This document shows positions 31,004 through 39,647 of a DNA stretch of 64,000 bases, one piece after another. Position 1 is the stretch's first letter, and each line of letters starts with the position of its first letter. Source of the DNA: JAJZEO01 sp964350315. Lineage in GTDB: Bacteria > Chlamydiota > Chlamydiia > Chlamydiales > 2-12-FULL-49-11. Where the stretch lies: NCBI GenBank assembly GCA_964350315.1, contig CAYGJD010000008.1, positions 1-64,000 on the forward strand, written 5' to 3'. Made by a program: the position numbers and the translations under genes. The notes below the pieces were generated by a model. The model did not search any database, had not been told where the DNA came from, and saw only the letters and a list, made by a program, of their open reading frames with translations.

Positions 31004-33982
31004 ATGAAAAAGGGTGAAACATTTCGCGGATTCACAGTAAAAGACGTAACAAGCGTTGATGAAATTGGCGTACGTGTTTTTGACATCGTTCATGACAAAA
31101 GTGGAGCAAGAGTTATTCATGTTGAAAGCAATGATGATGAAAACCTTTTTGCAATTACCTGTAAAACCTATCCGAACGATTCATCTGGCACACCCCATAT
31201 CTTAGAACACGTCGTTTTATGTGGCTCTGAAAAATTTCCTGTTCATGACCCCTTCTTTGCAATGACAAGAAGAAGCTCAAATACTTTCATGAATGCTTTT
31301 ACCGCAAAGCTTTGGACAGCTTACCCTGCTGCTTCAAAAATCGAAAAAGACTTCTACAACCTTCTCAACGTCTACCTTGATGCTGTCTTTCATCCACGAA
31401 TTGAAAAAACAAGCTTCAAACAAGAAGGTCATCGCCTTGAATTTTCTGATCCACACGATCCTACTTCAGAACTTATGATAAAAGGGATCGTCTACAATGA
31501 AATGAAAGGTGCTTACGCAAACGCAGGTTCTATCTTTTGGCGAAAAATGATGGCTATTCTTTATCCAAATCATACTTATGGATTTGACTCAGGAGGAGAC
31601 CCCAAAGACATCACGACCCTTACACATAAAGGTCTTTGCGACTTCCACAAAAAATTCTATGACCCTTCAAACGCGATCTTTTATTTCTACGGGAACCTCC
31701 CCCTTCAAAAACACCTCGACTTCATTGGAAATGAAATTCTTGATCACGCAGAAAAGAAAGAAACGATCCCATCAGTTCCACTAATCACTCGTTTTACAAA
31801 ACCTGTTTATGAAGAAACTACCTATGCTACTACAGAAACAGACTTATCAAGACAAACCTTTATTGGCTTTTCTTATCTAACAACGAATATTGCAGATAGT
31901 GATGATACAATCGCTCTCACATTACTTGACTCAATATTGATGGATACCGATGGATCTATTCTAAAGCATAAACTCATTACCTCAGGCCTATGTATCAATG
32001 CAGATTCAGCATTTGACACAGATGCAAGGGAAATGCCTTATTCGATAGTATTTAGAGGATGCGAGAAAGAAGATGCTAATGCCATAGAAGCTCTTCTTAG
32101 ATCAACACTTGAAAAAATTGTTGAAGATAAAATTCCTTACAACCTCGTTGAATCAGCACTACACCAACTTGAATTCTCAAGAAGTGAAATCTCTGGTGAT
32201 TACGGCCCTTATGGCCTAGAACTTTTTGGAAGAACAGCTCTCTCTGTTCTGCAAGGAGGTCCACTCACACAAGGATTACACATTCACTCACTCTTTGAGA
32301 AATTACATAAACTTGTAAAAGATGACAACTACCTCCCTTCATTGATTAAAAAATACTTTTTAGACAATAAACACATGATCCGACTTGTCATGTCACCTGA
32401 TCTTGAATTAGGCGCTAAAGAACACAATGAAGAAATAGCTAATTTAGCAGCACAAAAAGCCTCCCTTACAAAAGAAGAAGTAAAAGAGATCCTACATAAT
32501 GCTGATGAAATGAAAGCATATCAAGAAGAAAAAGAAGGCGAAGACCTCTCTTGTCTACCTATTCTCTCATTGGAAGATTTACCTAAAGAAGTTTCCTACT
32601 TCCACCTGAAAAAATCATCATATGAAAATCTTGCCGTCTATCACCATGAAACGTTCACCAATAAAATCACTTATGCAACTTTAGTTTTTGACTTGCCTCA
32701 AGTTGATGAAATTGACTTGTCTTACTTAAGACTTTTTGCTTCTGTCATCACAGAACTTGGAGCTGGTGGCCGCAATTACATCGACAATCTTAATCATATT
32801 CAAGAACATGTCGGTGGGGTTTGGACAAGTTTATCTTTAAACGTGCAAAGAGAAAATATTCAAACTTGTTATCCTACCATCTCACTTTGTGCAAAAGCAC
32901 TGAGCCGAAAAAATAAGGAAATGTTTCATGTCCTAAAAGACTTCATTCTCGATCCTGATCTTAAAGATTTTGAGCGTGTTAAAGAGCTTATCTCACAGAC
33001 ATTCACAAATTTAAAAAACCGCTTAAGCAGCAATGCTATTTCTTATGCGCTAAAGCAATCAGCTTCTAGTTTCTCCCCTTGGAACCACATCAATAACATT
33101 TGGCATGGCCTTCCTTACTATAAATTCATCGAGAACTTATATAACAATCTTGATTCAGAAATCGATGTGGTCATGGAAAAGTTTGCAACTCTTGCAAAAA
33201 ACATCTTCCACTTAAACAATCCTCACCTAATTTTATCTTGTGATGAGGAAGATTGGCTAGAGCTTGAGAAAAACAAGTTTTATGGCACCGTACGTCTCAC
33301 TGAAGCCTCTACATCATTTACTCCTTGGGTTGATCTTGCTACACCAAGACCTGCCGCTCATAGCGCACGCACAATTGCAACGCAAATTGCCCATAATGCC
33401 CAATCTATCTCGACGATTACAATGCATTCCCCGCAAGCTGCAGCACTAAAAGTAGCAAGCTATCTTCTTGAGAATCTTTTTGTGCATAGAGATGTAAGAG
33501 AAAAAGGCGGAGCCTACACATCTGGCGTAAAATTCAACATCTTAACTGGATGTTGCCAATTTTATAGCTCACGAGATCCAAATATTGTCTCGACTTACAA
33601 CGCGTTTAACAATGCCGTTGATTCCGTTATAAAAGGCAATTTTACAGATCAAGATCTACTTGAAGCTCAACTTTCCTACATTCAAGATGTTGATGGAGTC
33701 GTTAACCCAGGCTCAAGAGCTGTTGTCACCTATTTTCAAAGAAAAGTAGGACTTACGCGTGAGATAAGACAATTATTTCGTGAACAGCTGCTCGCAGTCA
33801 CAAAAAAAGACATACAAGCTGCTGTAAAAGAGCGACTAAAACCGATGATGGAAGAAAAATCAATCCGCGTTACTTACTCAAGCAAAGAACTTCTTGAAAA
33901 AGAAGCCCCATTGTTTGCTAAATACGGCTTGAGTCCACTTAAAGTAGAGGCTTTGTCTAGCCAGGAAACAGAATTCGTATAA
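31004..33982 (+). CDS. M16C (insulinase/PreP-like) zinc metallopeptidase
   Basis: A 992-residue peptidase with the inverted zinc motif HxxEH at His65, Glu68 and His69 (PHILEHVVLCGS) and the downstream YNEMKGA glutamate. PreP-type enzymes form a two-halved clamshell and degrade peptides up to about 65 residues; the length and VVLCGSEKFPVHDPF segment match this subfamily. The second half, with no zinc site, contains the C-terminal M16 repeats (KGGAYTSGVKF). There is no signal peptide, so it is probably cytosolic, degrading peptides for amino acids. It lies near nrdAB and htrA, as in Chlamydia. Its ribosome-binding site is inside a hairpin. Confidence 0.92.
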   Translation: MKKGETFRGFTVKDVTSVDEIGVRVFDIVHDKSGARVIHVESNDDENLFAITCKTYPNDSSGTPHILEHVVLCGSEKFPVHDPFFAMTRRSSNTFMNAFTAKLWTAYPAASKIEKDFYNLLNVYLDAVFHPRIEKTSFKQEGHRLEFSDPHDPTSELMIKGIVYNEMKGAYANAGSIFWRKMMAILYPNHTYGFDSGGDPKDITTLTHKGLCDFHKKFYDPSNAIFYFYGNLPLQKHLDFIGNEILDHAEKKETIPSVPLITRFTKPVYEETTYATTETDLSRQTFIGFSYLTTNIADSDDTIALTLLDSILMDTDGSILKHKLITSGLCINADSAFDTDAREMPYSIVFRGCEKEDANAIEALLRSTLEKIVEDKIPYNLVESALHQLEFSRSEISGDYGPYGLELFGRTALSVLQGGPLTQGLHIHSLFEKLHKLVKDDNYLPSLIKKYFLDNKHMIRLVMSPDLELGAKEHNEEIANLAAQKASLTKEEVKEILHNADEMKAYQEEKEGEDLSCLPILSLEDLPKEVSYFHLKKSSYENLAVYHHETFTNKITYATLVFDLPQVDEIDLSYLRLFASVITELGAGGRNYIDNLNHIQEHVGGVWTSLSLNVQRENIQTCYPTISLCAKALSRKNKEMFHVLKDFILDPDLKDFERVKELISQTFTNLKNRLSSNAISYALKQSASSFSPWNHINNIWHGLPYYKFIENLYNNLDSEIDVVMEKFATLAKNIFHLNNPHLILSCDEEDWLELEKNKFYGTVRLTEASTSFTPWVDLATPRPAAHSARTIATQIAHNAQSISTITMHSPQAAALKVASYLLENLFVHRDVREKGGAYTSGVKFNILTGCCQFYSSRDPNIVSTYNAFNNAVDSVIKGNFTDQDLLEAQLSYIQDVDGVVNPGSRAVVTYFQRKVGLTREIRQLFREQLLAVTKKDIQAAVKERLKPMMEEKSIRVTYSSKELLEKEAPLFAKYGLSPLKVEALSSQETEFV

Positions 33983-34068
33983 GAATGTATTTATAAAGCA
34001 CGGAAAATTAGGCTCATAGTTTTTTCTTAATCTTCCCTTTATGTTGTTTTTCTCATATAATTGTGTCT

Positions 34069-34683
34069 ATGAACAAAATAGACACATCCCACTCTCCTAT
34101 CTACTACAACCACTCCCTAAAGCTATACAAGGGTGCTGATGTCGGCGTTTTCAAGAATTTATTTAATAAATTTGCAAAGATGCACAATAAAATAACAGCA
34201 GAATATTGGTTTGACTCGATTTCTGCAAATACGATCGATATGTTTCTTCCTTGCCTACCTAAAATCTGTAGTGCTTTTTTAACCCATCAAGCAAATATAT
34301 CTAAGTCTCCCTTCGCATATATAAAAGGAGACAAGCACTCTATTTCAAGAAAAAGCTTTGATCTAATTTTAGGTGGCTCTGTTGGTGCTATTGCTGATGT
34401 TGCCTTCCTGACAGGAAACCTTGCTATTTATACCATTTTAACACTGATTACAGGTGTTATTGGCATACTGCAATGGGGGTTCACACTTGGTGAAAACACA
34501 AACATCCTAAAACAGACATGTGTAAAATTTTATTTAACCAAAAGCATACAACTCACTTTTCTTGAGATTCCTGTAGTTGCATTGCGCATTATTCCTGTAG
34601 TTGGGGCTTTTATCGCATATGGTGGAATGATTTTAGCCAGTTACCCTCTAATCAAAATAGATGAGTACAAAAGAAAAGATTAG
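34069..34683 (+). CDS. Inc-like bilobed hydrophobic protein 1
   Basis: A 204-residue protein with a hydrophilic N-terminal half and two long hydrophobic lobes at about 98-141 (with AFLTGNLAIYTILTLITG) and 160-195 (IPVVALRIIPVVGAFIAYGG), separated by a short polar loop. Bilobed hydrophobicity of 40 or more residues without a cleavable signal is the hallmark of chlamydial inclusion-membrane (Inc) proteins. It shares the pattern LRxIPxxGxFxAxxxxIA with the next gene, so the two are paralogues. ATG 34069 is used; GTG 34063 would add two residues. There is no Shine-Dalgarno, but TATAAT lies 7 bases upstream. Inc status is inference. Confidence 0.6.
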   Translation: MNKIDTSHSPIYYNHSLKLYKGADVGVFKNLFNKFAKMHNKITAEYWFDSISANTIDMFLPCLPKICSAFLTHQANISKSPFAYIKGDKHSISRKSFDLILGGSVGAIADVAFLTGNLAIYTILTLITGVIGILQWGFTLGENTNILKQTCVKFYLTKSIQLTFLEIPVVALRIIPVVGAFIAYGGMILASYPLIKIDEYKRKD

Positions 34684-34691
34684 AAACAGTT

Positions 34692-35363
34692 ATGGATCGC
34701 GTCACAAACACAAATGGTTTACCACCCGTTGATTTTTATGCCGCTAAATGGCCCGAGCTCCAAAGTTCAGAATCTTGCATAAAAGAAATTTACGTCTATC
34801 TCCACAACAATATGATTCATACTAAAAGCTCTCTTAAAATTATCCCTAAAGAATTACTAAACATTGAATTTTTTCAAAGTCATATTGAAACATTTGTGTA
34901 TTGCAATGAAGTCTTTCTTGACCCGTTTAGATACTTGCAAATAGAATCAGAAAGAAATTTAAACAGATGCATAGCAACTCTTATAGTAAATGCCCCGATC
35001 ACAGGCCTAGCACTTTTAGCTTCTCATACAATTAAAGCAATATCGAAGATCTCACTTATTATATTTGCACCTTTATTGGTTATTGCTGTTGCCCCTATTT
35101 TTATATGTATCGGTGAGTTATGTGGCGGAAATAGACAGAAATTAGCTTCAGACTGCCATAAAATCTTCTTTTTCACTTTAATCGCCTCCCCAATAATTGC
35201 AACTTTTTCTATTGTTCGTTTAGTTACTTTTGAACTCCCCGTGAATCTTCTTCGGACAATTCCTATAGCTGGGGTGTTTTTAGCCCATCTATATTTTATT
35301 GCTGGATTAGGTTTGAGTAAACAAATTGGACTTTCTCGCATAAGTTCAATTAATGAACTCTAA
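34692..35363 (+). CDS. Inc-like bilobed hydrophobic protein 2
   Basis: A 223-residue paralogue, 8 bp after the first, so co-transcribed. Hydrophobic lobes: about 95-142 (with SLIIFAPLLVIAVAPIFICI) and 155-212 (with LLRTIPIAGVFLAHLYFIA). A charged, Cys-containing loop (GELCGGNRQKLASDCHK) separates them and could carry a disulphide. The N-terminal 90 residues are soluble and helical. There is no signal peptide or enzyme motif. The unit ends in a strong bidirectional terminator. Confidence 0.6.
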   Translation: MDRVTNTNGLPPVDFYAAKWPELQSSESCIKEIYVYLHNNMIHTKSSLKIIPKELLNIEFFQSHIETFVYCNEVFLDPFRYLQIESERNLNRCIATLIVNAPITGLALLASHTIKAISKISLIIFAPLLVIAVAPIFICIGELCGGNRQKLASDCHKIFFFTLIASPIIATFSIVRLVTFELPVNLLRTIPIAGVFLAHLYFIAGLGLSKQIGLSRISSINEL

Positions 35364-35365
35364 TC

Positions 35366-35413
35366 AGACATATGAAAAAGGCACTCTTAAAAGAGTGCTT
35401 TTTTCATATGTCT
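35366..35413. terminator. Bidirectional terminator between the Inc-like pair and htrA
   Basis: Positions 35366-35388 and 35391-35413 are complementary over 23 bases with a single G-T wobble. A and T runs within the arms supply T-rich tracts in both directions. It separates convergent transcription units ending at 35363 (plus) and 35428 (minus). Confidence 0.85.
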
Positions 35414-35427
35414 TTCTAATGATTTTC

Positions 35428-36897
35428 TTATTTTACATTTGGATGAGGTACGCTGTGAAACGAGGCTCTTCCATTGTAATGCATAAGAAATACAATCCGA
35501 TCTTTAACACTTGATTTTTCGATAATGCGCTTAACATCGCCCACAGATTGAACATTCTCACCATTGACAACAAGAATAATCGCTCCCTCACTCCATCCCA
35601 TCATTGCTGCAACAGATCCAGGAATAACTCGTGTGATTACGACACCTTTTTCATCTGTTTTAGCGTTATATTTATGGGCTGTTTCAGGCGTTAATTGTTC
35701 AATGATTACTCCAAGTCTGTGAACAACATCACCTTCTTGAACGATTTCAATAGACTTTGATCCAAGAACAATAGCAATCATTTTAGCCTTACCATTGCGC
35801 AAGACTTTCATTTTACACTGATCTCCGGCAGCAATTCTTCCGATTGAATTGTAGAGCTGCTTTGCTCCCTTGATATCGGCACCATTAAACTCAATGACAA
35901 CATCACCTGCTTCAAGACCTGCAATTTCAGCACAAGAACCCGGAACAACCTCTGCGATTAAAGCTCCAGTCGTTCCCTTCTTCAATTTAAATCCTGCTAC
36001 TAAATCTTCACTTAAATCTTGAATTTGTACGCCTAGAAATCCTCTATCTACGGCACCCTTATCCTTAATTTGTTCAAAAACCATCTTAGCAACGTTGCTT
36101 GGCACAGCAAAACCTACGCCAATGTTTCCGCCAGATCTTGATAAGATTGCAGTATTTACTCCAATTACTTTGCCATCTAAGTTAAATAGAGGCCCTCCAG
36201 AACTTCCTGGGTTGATCGCTGTATCAGTTTGAATAAAATCTTCTAACTGAGAAATTTTTAAGTCGCCTCTATGCATAGCTGAAATTACACCAGCTGTAAC
36301 TGTATCTCTTAATTTAAAAGGGTGACCAATAGCAATTGTCCATTGACCTGCTTCTAAATTGTCACTATCACCAAATGTCGCAAAAGGAAGGTCTGTTGCT
36401 TCAATTTTCAAAACAGCAAGATCGGTTTTTGGATCACAGCCAACTAAAACAGCCTCAAATTCCTTTTCTACTTCATCATACTTTTCTACAACGATACGTG
36501 TTGCATCTTTTACAACGTGGTGATTGGTAACAATATATCCATCAGATGAAACAATGAATCCAGATCCATGACTCTGACCTTGTGGAGGTCTTGGACCACT
36601 TCTCTTATCTGCTCCAGGAGCTCCGAAAAATCTCTGAAATAACTCATCTTGAAATTGTTCAAACGGATTTGAAGGTGCAGCATACTCTTGATAATTTCCT
36701 GCACTTTGTCCACCCATTTCGCCACGAATATGAACAACAGAAGGACGCCCATTTTTTGCTACCTGCACAAATGCATTCGATAAACTCTTTCCACACTCAG
36801 GACATAGACTATCTTGACTTTCTGCAGAAAGAATTGCACTTGATGTTAATCCGGTTGCAATAAGCAACACCATTGATAACTTAGAAACAATACGCAC
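35428..36897 (-). CDS. htrA: Periplasmic serine protease HtrA/DegP
   Basis: The start is taken as GTG at 36897, because AAGAGGAGG lies just upstream; the longer frame from 36939 has no such site. The 489-residue product has a signal peptide (to about LSA, residue 25). Catalytic triad: His127 in TNHHVV, Asp159 in TDLAVL and Ser233 in PGSSGGPL. Two PDZ domains follow, at about residues 270-360 and 385-475. HtrA degrades or refolds damaged periplasmic proteins; in Chlamydia it is essential under stress. The linker after the signal has a CPEC pair. Neighbours match the Chlamydia htrA locus. Confidence 0.95.
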   Translation of the reverse strand: MRIVSKLSMVLLIATGLTSSAILSAESQDSLCPECGKSLSNAFVQVAKNGRPSVVHIRGEMGGQSAGNYQEYAAPSNPFEQFQDELFQRFFGAPGADKRSGPRPPQGQSHGSGFIVSSDGYIVTNHHVVKDATRIVVEKYDEVEKEFEAVLVGCDPKTDLAVLKIEATDLPFATFGDSDNLEAGQWTIAIGHPFKLRDTVTAGVISAMHRGDLKISQLEDFIQTDTAINPGSSGGPLFNLDGKVIGVNTAILSRSGGNIGVGFAVPSNVAKMVFEQIKDKGAVDRGFLGVQIQDLSEDLVAGFKLKKGTTGALIAEVVPGSCAEIAGLEAGDVVIEFNGADIKGAKQLYNSIGRIAAGDQCKMKVLRNGKAKMIAIVLGSKSIEIVQEGDVVHRLGVIIEQLTPETAHKYNAKTDEKGVVITRVIPGSVAAMMGWSEGAIILVVNGENVQSVGDVKRIIEKSSVKDRIVFLMHYNGRASFHSVPHPNVK

Positions 36898-36972
36898 AGG
36901 ACCTCCTCTTATTCTTATAGTAAGACTCGATACTAACATGTGATTATTGATTTTTGCAATCTCTATTGAATA

Positions 36973-37000
36973 TAAAAAAGCCCACTATTTCTAGTGAGCT
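36973..37000 (-). terminator. Terminator of the EPxY-motif protein gene
   Basis: On the minus strand a GCTCACTA / TAGTGGGC stem (36992-36999 with 36980-36987, one wobble) is followed by a T run (36974-36979 complement). It lies 29 bases after the stop at 37028. Confidence 0.8.
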
Positions 37001-37027
37001 TGACCTAAATTTAGATAGTTTTTTTTC

Positions 37028-37840
37028 TTAAAATGCATCTATTTCATGTAACTCTCTTGAGTTCAGATCAGGAACTAACTCCTGTGATGATCGAGCATTA
37101 GAGTTAGCAAAAACTTGCGTTATAGAACTTGTTAAACCATCGCGATGGTCCACTTGTTCAAGACTTTCAGTAGAATTCGCTGGCTCAAAAAAATTCTCTA
37201 TCTCTGGATGTATGTTCAATAAATCATAACCATCTTCTGAATCTTCGCTTACCACACTATATCCATCGGAAGAAAAATTTGAACTGAAATCCGCAAAAGA
37301 ACTCAAAGTTGATGAAAACATTGTAGAAGATCGACCTGAAACATCAGACCCAAGAGAGGCTCTTTTCTCAGCTACTAGTGATTGAACTTCTGCCATAACT
37401 TGCGTATTTACCCCTGTTGGCACTAGTTCTATATAGATAGGTTCTAACTCCTCTTTAAACATTGCAGCAGGCCTTGGAGGTGCGATAGGTCTCTGTATTC
37501 CCGCCTCCTCTGCTTTCTTTATCTCTTGACTTATTTTGTGCCTGTTAGCCCTTTCAATATAGTTTTTTAATTCTTGGTGCATTTTTTTAGTTTTTTCAGA
37601 TTCTTTATGCTTTTGAACTATTTTTGCATAAGATTTCGGTTTAAATTTATTAGCTTTAACATATAAAGGCTCATCCTTTTTCCCTATAGTAGAAGAGAAA
37701 ACAGCAGCCAGCTTTTTTGCCGCGCCAATTAAGACCCCATTAGCGCTGGAAGAGTCTGACTTCGAATTTTTTTTTCCACTCACTGGTGAACCAGTAGGTG
37801 TGGCCGGCAATGGCCTTTGACTTAAACTTATATGATCCAT
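37028..37840 (-). CDS. Orphan 270-residue protein with EPxY motifs and SH3-ligand motifs (candidate effector)
   Basis: No enzymatic family is recognised. The protein is hydrophilic, Ser-rich and probably largely disordered. It has EPLYV (57-61) and EPIYI (133-137), close to the EPIYA tyrosine-phosphorylation motif of secreted effectors. RPLPATP (9-15) fits a class I SH3 ligand, and PIAPPR (118-123) a class II ligand just before EPIYI. Two further acidic tyrosine sites are DGYSVV and DGYDLL. A basic helical region (65-112) lies between. It has its own promoter, an AGGGGGT ribosome-binding site and a terminator. That it is exported and phosphorylated in a host is inference; no signal peptide is visible, as expected for type III cargo. 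Confidence 0.65.
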   Translation of the reverse strand: MDHISLSQRPLPATPTGSPVSGKKNSKSDSSSANGVLIGAAKKLAAVFSSTIGKKDEPLYVKANKFKPKSYAKIVQKHKESEKTKKMHQELKNYIERANRHKISQEIKKAEEAGIQRPIAPPRPAAMFKEELEPIYIELVPTGVNTQVMAEVQSLVAEKRASLGSDVSGRSSTMFSSTLSSFADFSSNFSSDGYSVVSEDSEDGYDLLNIHPEIENFFEPANSTESLEQVDHRDGLTSSITQVFANSNARSSQELVPDLNSRELHEIDAF

Positions 37841-37888
37841 AAATATTACCCCCTATATTTACGTCAGAACATAATTAACCTTAAGTAT

Positions 37889-37917
37889 ATTATATCAAAT
37901 AATTATTTGATTGTAAA
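37889..37917 (-). promoter_or_regulatory. Strong promoter with a palindromic spacer
   Basis: On the minus strand, TTTACA (37912-37917), a 17-bp spacer and TATAAT (37889-37894), about 49 bases before the start at 37840. The spacer contains a perfect 14-bp palindrome, CAAATAATTATTTG (37896-37909), positioned as an operator would be. Confidence 0.75.
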
Positions 37918-38053
37918 CGACTCATTATGAATGCGATTGAAGAGTTCTATAATAGATCTCAAAGCCATCTAAATAGAAGGCGGCGCGCAAGTGCTTGCGG
38001 GGAAGTGATTTATGGATAAATATTGAAAGTCGAGATAAAAGAGTTTTGGGCAT

Positions 38054-38086
38054 AAAAAAAGCCCCTAAAAAACATAGGGGCTTTTT
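38054..38086 (-). terminator. Terminator of the HU gene
   Basis: On the minus strand, AGCCCCTA pairs with TAGGGGCT and runs into a TTTTTTT tract. It works in the other direction too (CTTTTTG). It lies 27 bases after the HU stop codon. The 130 bp between it and the promoter at 37917 contain only a short CGCAAG-TG-CTTGCG dyad and nothing I recognise. Confidence 0.85.
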
Positions 38087-38112
38087 GACTAGAAACGTCT
38101 CTTAAGAGAAGT

Positions 38113-38385
38113 CTAGTTGACTGTGTCTTTAAGAGCCTTACCTGCTCTAAAAGAAGGAACTTTTTTCGCTGGTATTTTGATTTCAGCACCAGTTTGTGGA
38201 TTTCTTCCAACTCTTGCTTTTCGTTTAGTTACTTTAAATGTACCAAAACCGACTAGCTGGACATCTCTGCCCTTACGTAGTGATTTGCTAACAACTTCTA
38301 CATATTTGTCGATAAACTTCTTTGTGTCAGATTTAGTAAATCCTGTCTTATCTGAGAGCTCCTCGATCAGTTCGTTTTTATTCAT
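38113..38385 (-). CDS. hup: HU/IHF-family DNA-binding protein
   Basis: A 90-residue histone-like protein of exact family length. MNKNELIEELSDKTGF starts the helical body, VGFGTFKVTKRKAR gives the beta arm base, and GRNPQTGAEIKIPAKKVP is the signature that contains the DNA-inserting proline. It bends and compacts DNA as a dimer. A TTGGAGGT ribosome-binding site and a TTGACC-N17-TAAAGT promoter lie upstream. The chain ends in KDTVN, close to HU rather than IHF subunits. Confidence 0.95.
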   Translation of the reverse strand: MNKNELIEELSDKTGFTKSDTKKFIDKYVEVVSKSLRKGRDVQLVGFGTFKVTKRKARVGRNPQTGAEIKIPAKKVPSFRAGKALKDTVN

Positions 38386-38409
38386 TTAATACCTCCAATT
38401 AGGGTTTGA

Positions 38410-38438
38410 ACTTTAGTACAGCTTATTGGATTGGTCAA
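38410..38438 (-). promoter_or_regulatory. Promoter of the HU gene
   Basis: On the minus strand TTGACC (38433-38438), a 17-bp spacer and TAAAGT (38410-38415), 24 bases before the ATG. Confidence 0.55.
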
Positions 38439-38501
38439 TAGTAGACAAGTTTTCTCTTAATCTTTCTGCATTTTTTTTTAATGAGGAAAATTTTGGAAGG
38501 C

Positions 38502-39647
38502 TTATGAAGCGTCATCTTCAACGATTTTCTTAAATTCGTCTGCATTACGAATCGAGTCAAAGAGTGGATCTTGAGTCGCTTTTGATAGATCGATACTATC
38601 AAAACTCTTTGCTTTTTTTAACCATTGAAATGCTGGCTGGTCTTGGTTCTTTGATGCATGTGATGCAGCAGCTCTTAGAGCAACATCGACTGTTTGTCTT
38701 TCTGAAAAACACTCACCTGCCAAATCTATCACTCTTTGAAAGTCTTTTAATTCAAACGATGCAAGAAAAAGTATGCATTTTGCTTCTTTAGATAACCTGG
38801 TTTGGATTGGCAATAATAATTGATAAGAAGTTTCATATTCTTTTTTATCGTAATGAATTCTTGCAGCATATTCTGAAGCAATCGTGTGGATTAATCCCAT
38901 TTTTGTATTTTTAATCAATCTTTCAAGTCGATTTAAAGCATCATCCATTCTTCCATGTTTTAATAAATCTTCGATTTCTTTTAGTTCGTTTCTATTGACG
39001 TCTTGTCCGTCAGCTTCTGTATAATAATGAAACCTGCGCAAGGTTTCAATATTTTGGAATGTTAATAACAAGAAAATAACGCCGGCAAAAAGAAATCCTA
39101 AAATGAAAAAGCCCACTGATGAAATGGCACCAAGAAGAATAGACAAATAAAGTGTTGCTTTGAAGGCTTTAGCGCCCATAATTTTTTCAAGAACAATGCG
39201 AACTAACTGCCCGCCATCAAGTGGTAATATAGGAAGAAGATTAACAACCGTCCAAAAAAGATTTACAAGTGCCAGTATCACCATGATTGATTGAGCAAAA
39301 GGCGGTAAGATTTGCATGCGGACTAATATGATCGCTCCAATAAATAATGCGAAACCAAACAAAGGCCCCATTAATACTACTAGGAACTCTTTCCAAGGAG
39401 GAAGCTTTTTTCCCTCAGGTAATGTCACGCCACCAAACGCAACAAGTTCAATTTTTGGTTGTTGTCCAAAATATAGTGACATCAGAGCATGTCCATACTC
39501 ATGGACTAAAACAGAGACTAAGATAATTCCAATCCATATCATAGTCCCCGTAAGCGAACGTGAATTTAGATAGCCAATAATGCCTGATGTAATAAAAAAC
39601 GCAGGCGAAAGCTTTAATGGAATTGATTTTTTTCTTGTCTCGTTCAT
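38502..39647 (-). CDS. Site-2-protease-family (M50) membrane metalloprotease
   Basis: A 381-residue protein. HExxH zinc motif at His49, Glu50 and His53 (VHEYGHALMS) lies in a membrane helix. The second metal motif, LLPILPLDGGQL (about 140-151), is in another. About six hydrophobic segments fill residues 15-200. The C-terminal 170 residues are soluble helices that look TPR-like. S2P enzymes cut membrane-bound substrates within the bilayer, often anti-sigma factors; the substrate is unknown here. Its ATG overlaps the last base of the sucD stop, which implies coupling. Confidence 0.88.
   Translation of the reverse strand: MNETRKKSIPLKLSPAFFITSGIIGYLNSRSLTGTMIWIGIILVSVLVHEYGHALMSLYFGQQPKIELVAFGGVTLPEGKKLPPWKEFLVVLMGPLFGFALFIGAIILVRMQILPPFAQSIMVILALVNLFWTVVNLLPILPLDGGQLVRIVLEKIMGAKAFKATLYLSILLGAISSVGFFILGFLFAGVIFLLLTFQNIETLRRFHYYTEADGQDVNRNELKEIEDLLKHGRMDDALNRLERLIKNTKMGLIHTIASEYAARIHYDKKEYETSYQLLLPIQTRLSKEAKCILFLASFELKDFQRVIDLAGECFSERQTVDVALRAAASHASKNQDQPAFQWLKKAKSFDSIDLSKATQDPLFDSIRNADEFKKIVEDDAS

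Noticed and set aside
37918..38053. Possible small RNA between the EPxY gene promoter and the HU terminator
   Set aside because: Only a short CGCAAG-TG-CTTGCG dyad is visible, with a 2-nt loop; no promoter or conserved RNA motif supports a gene.
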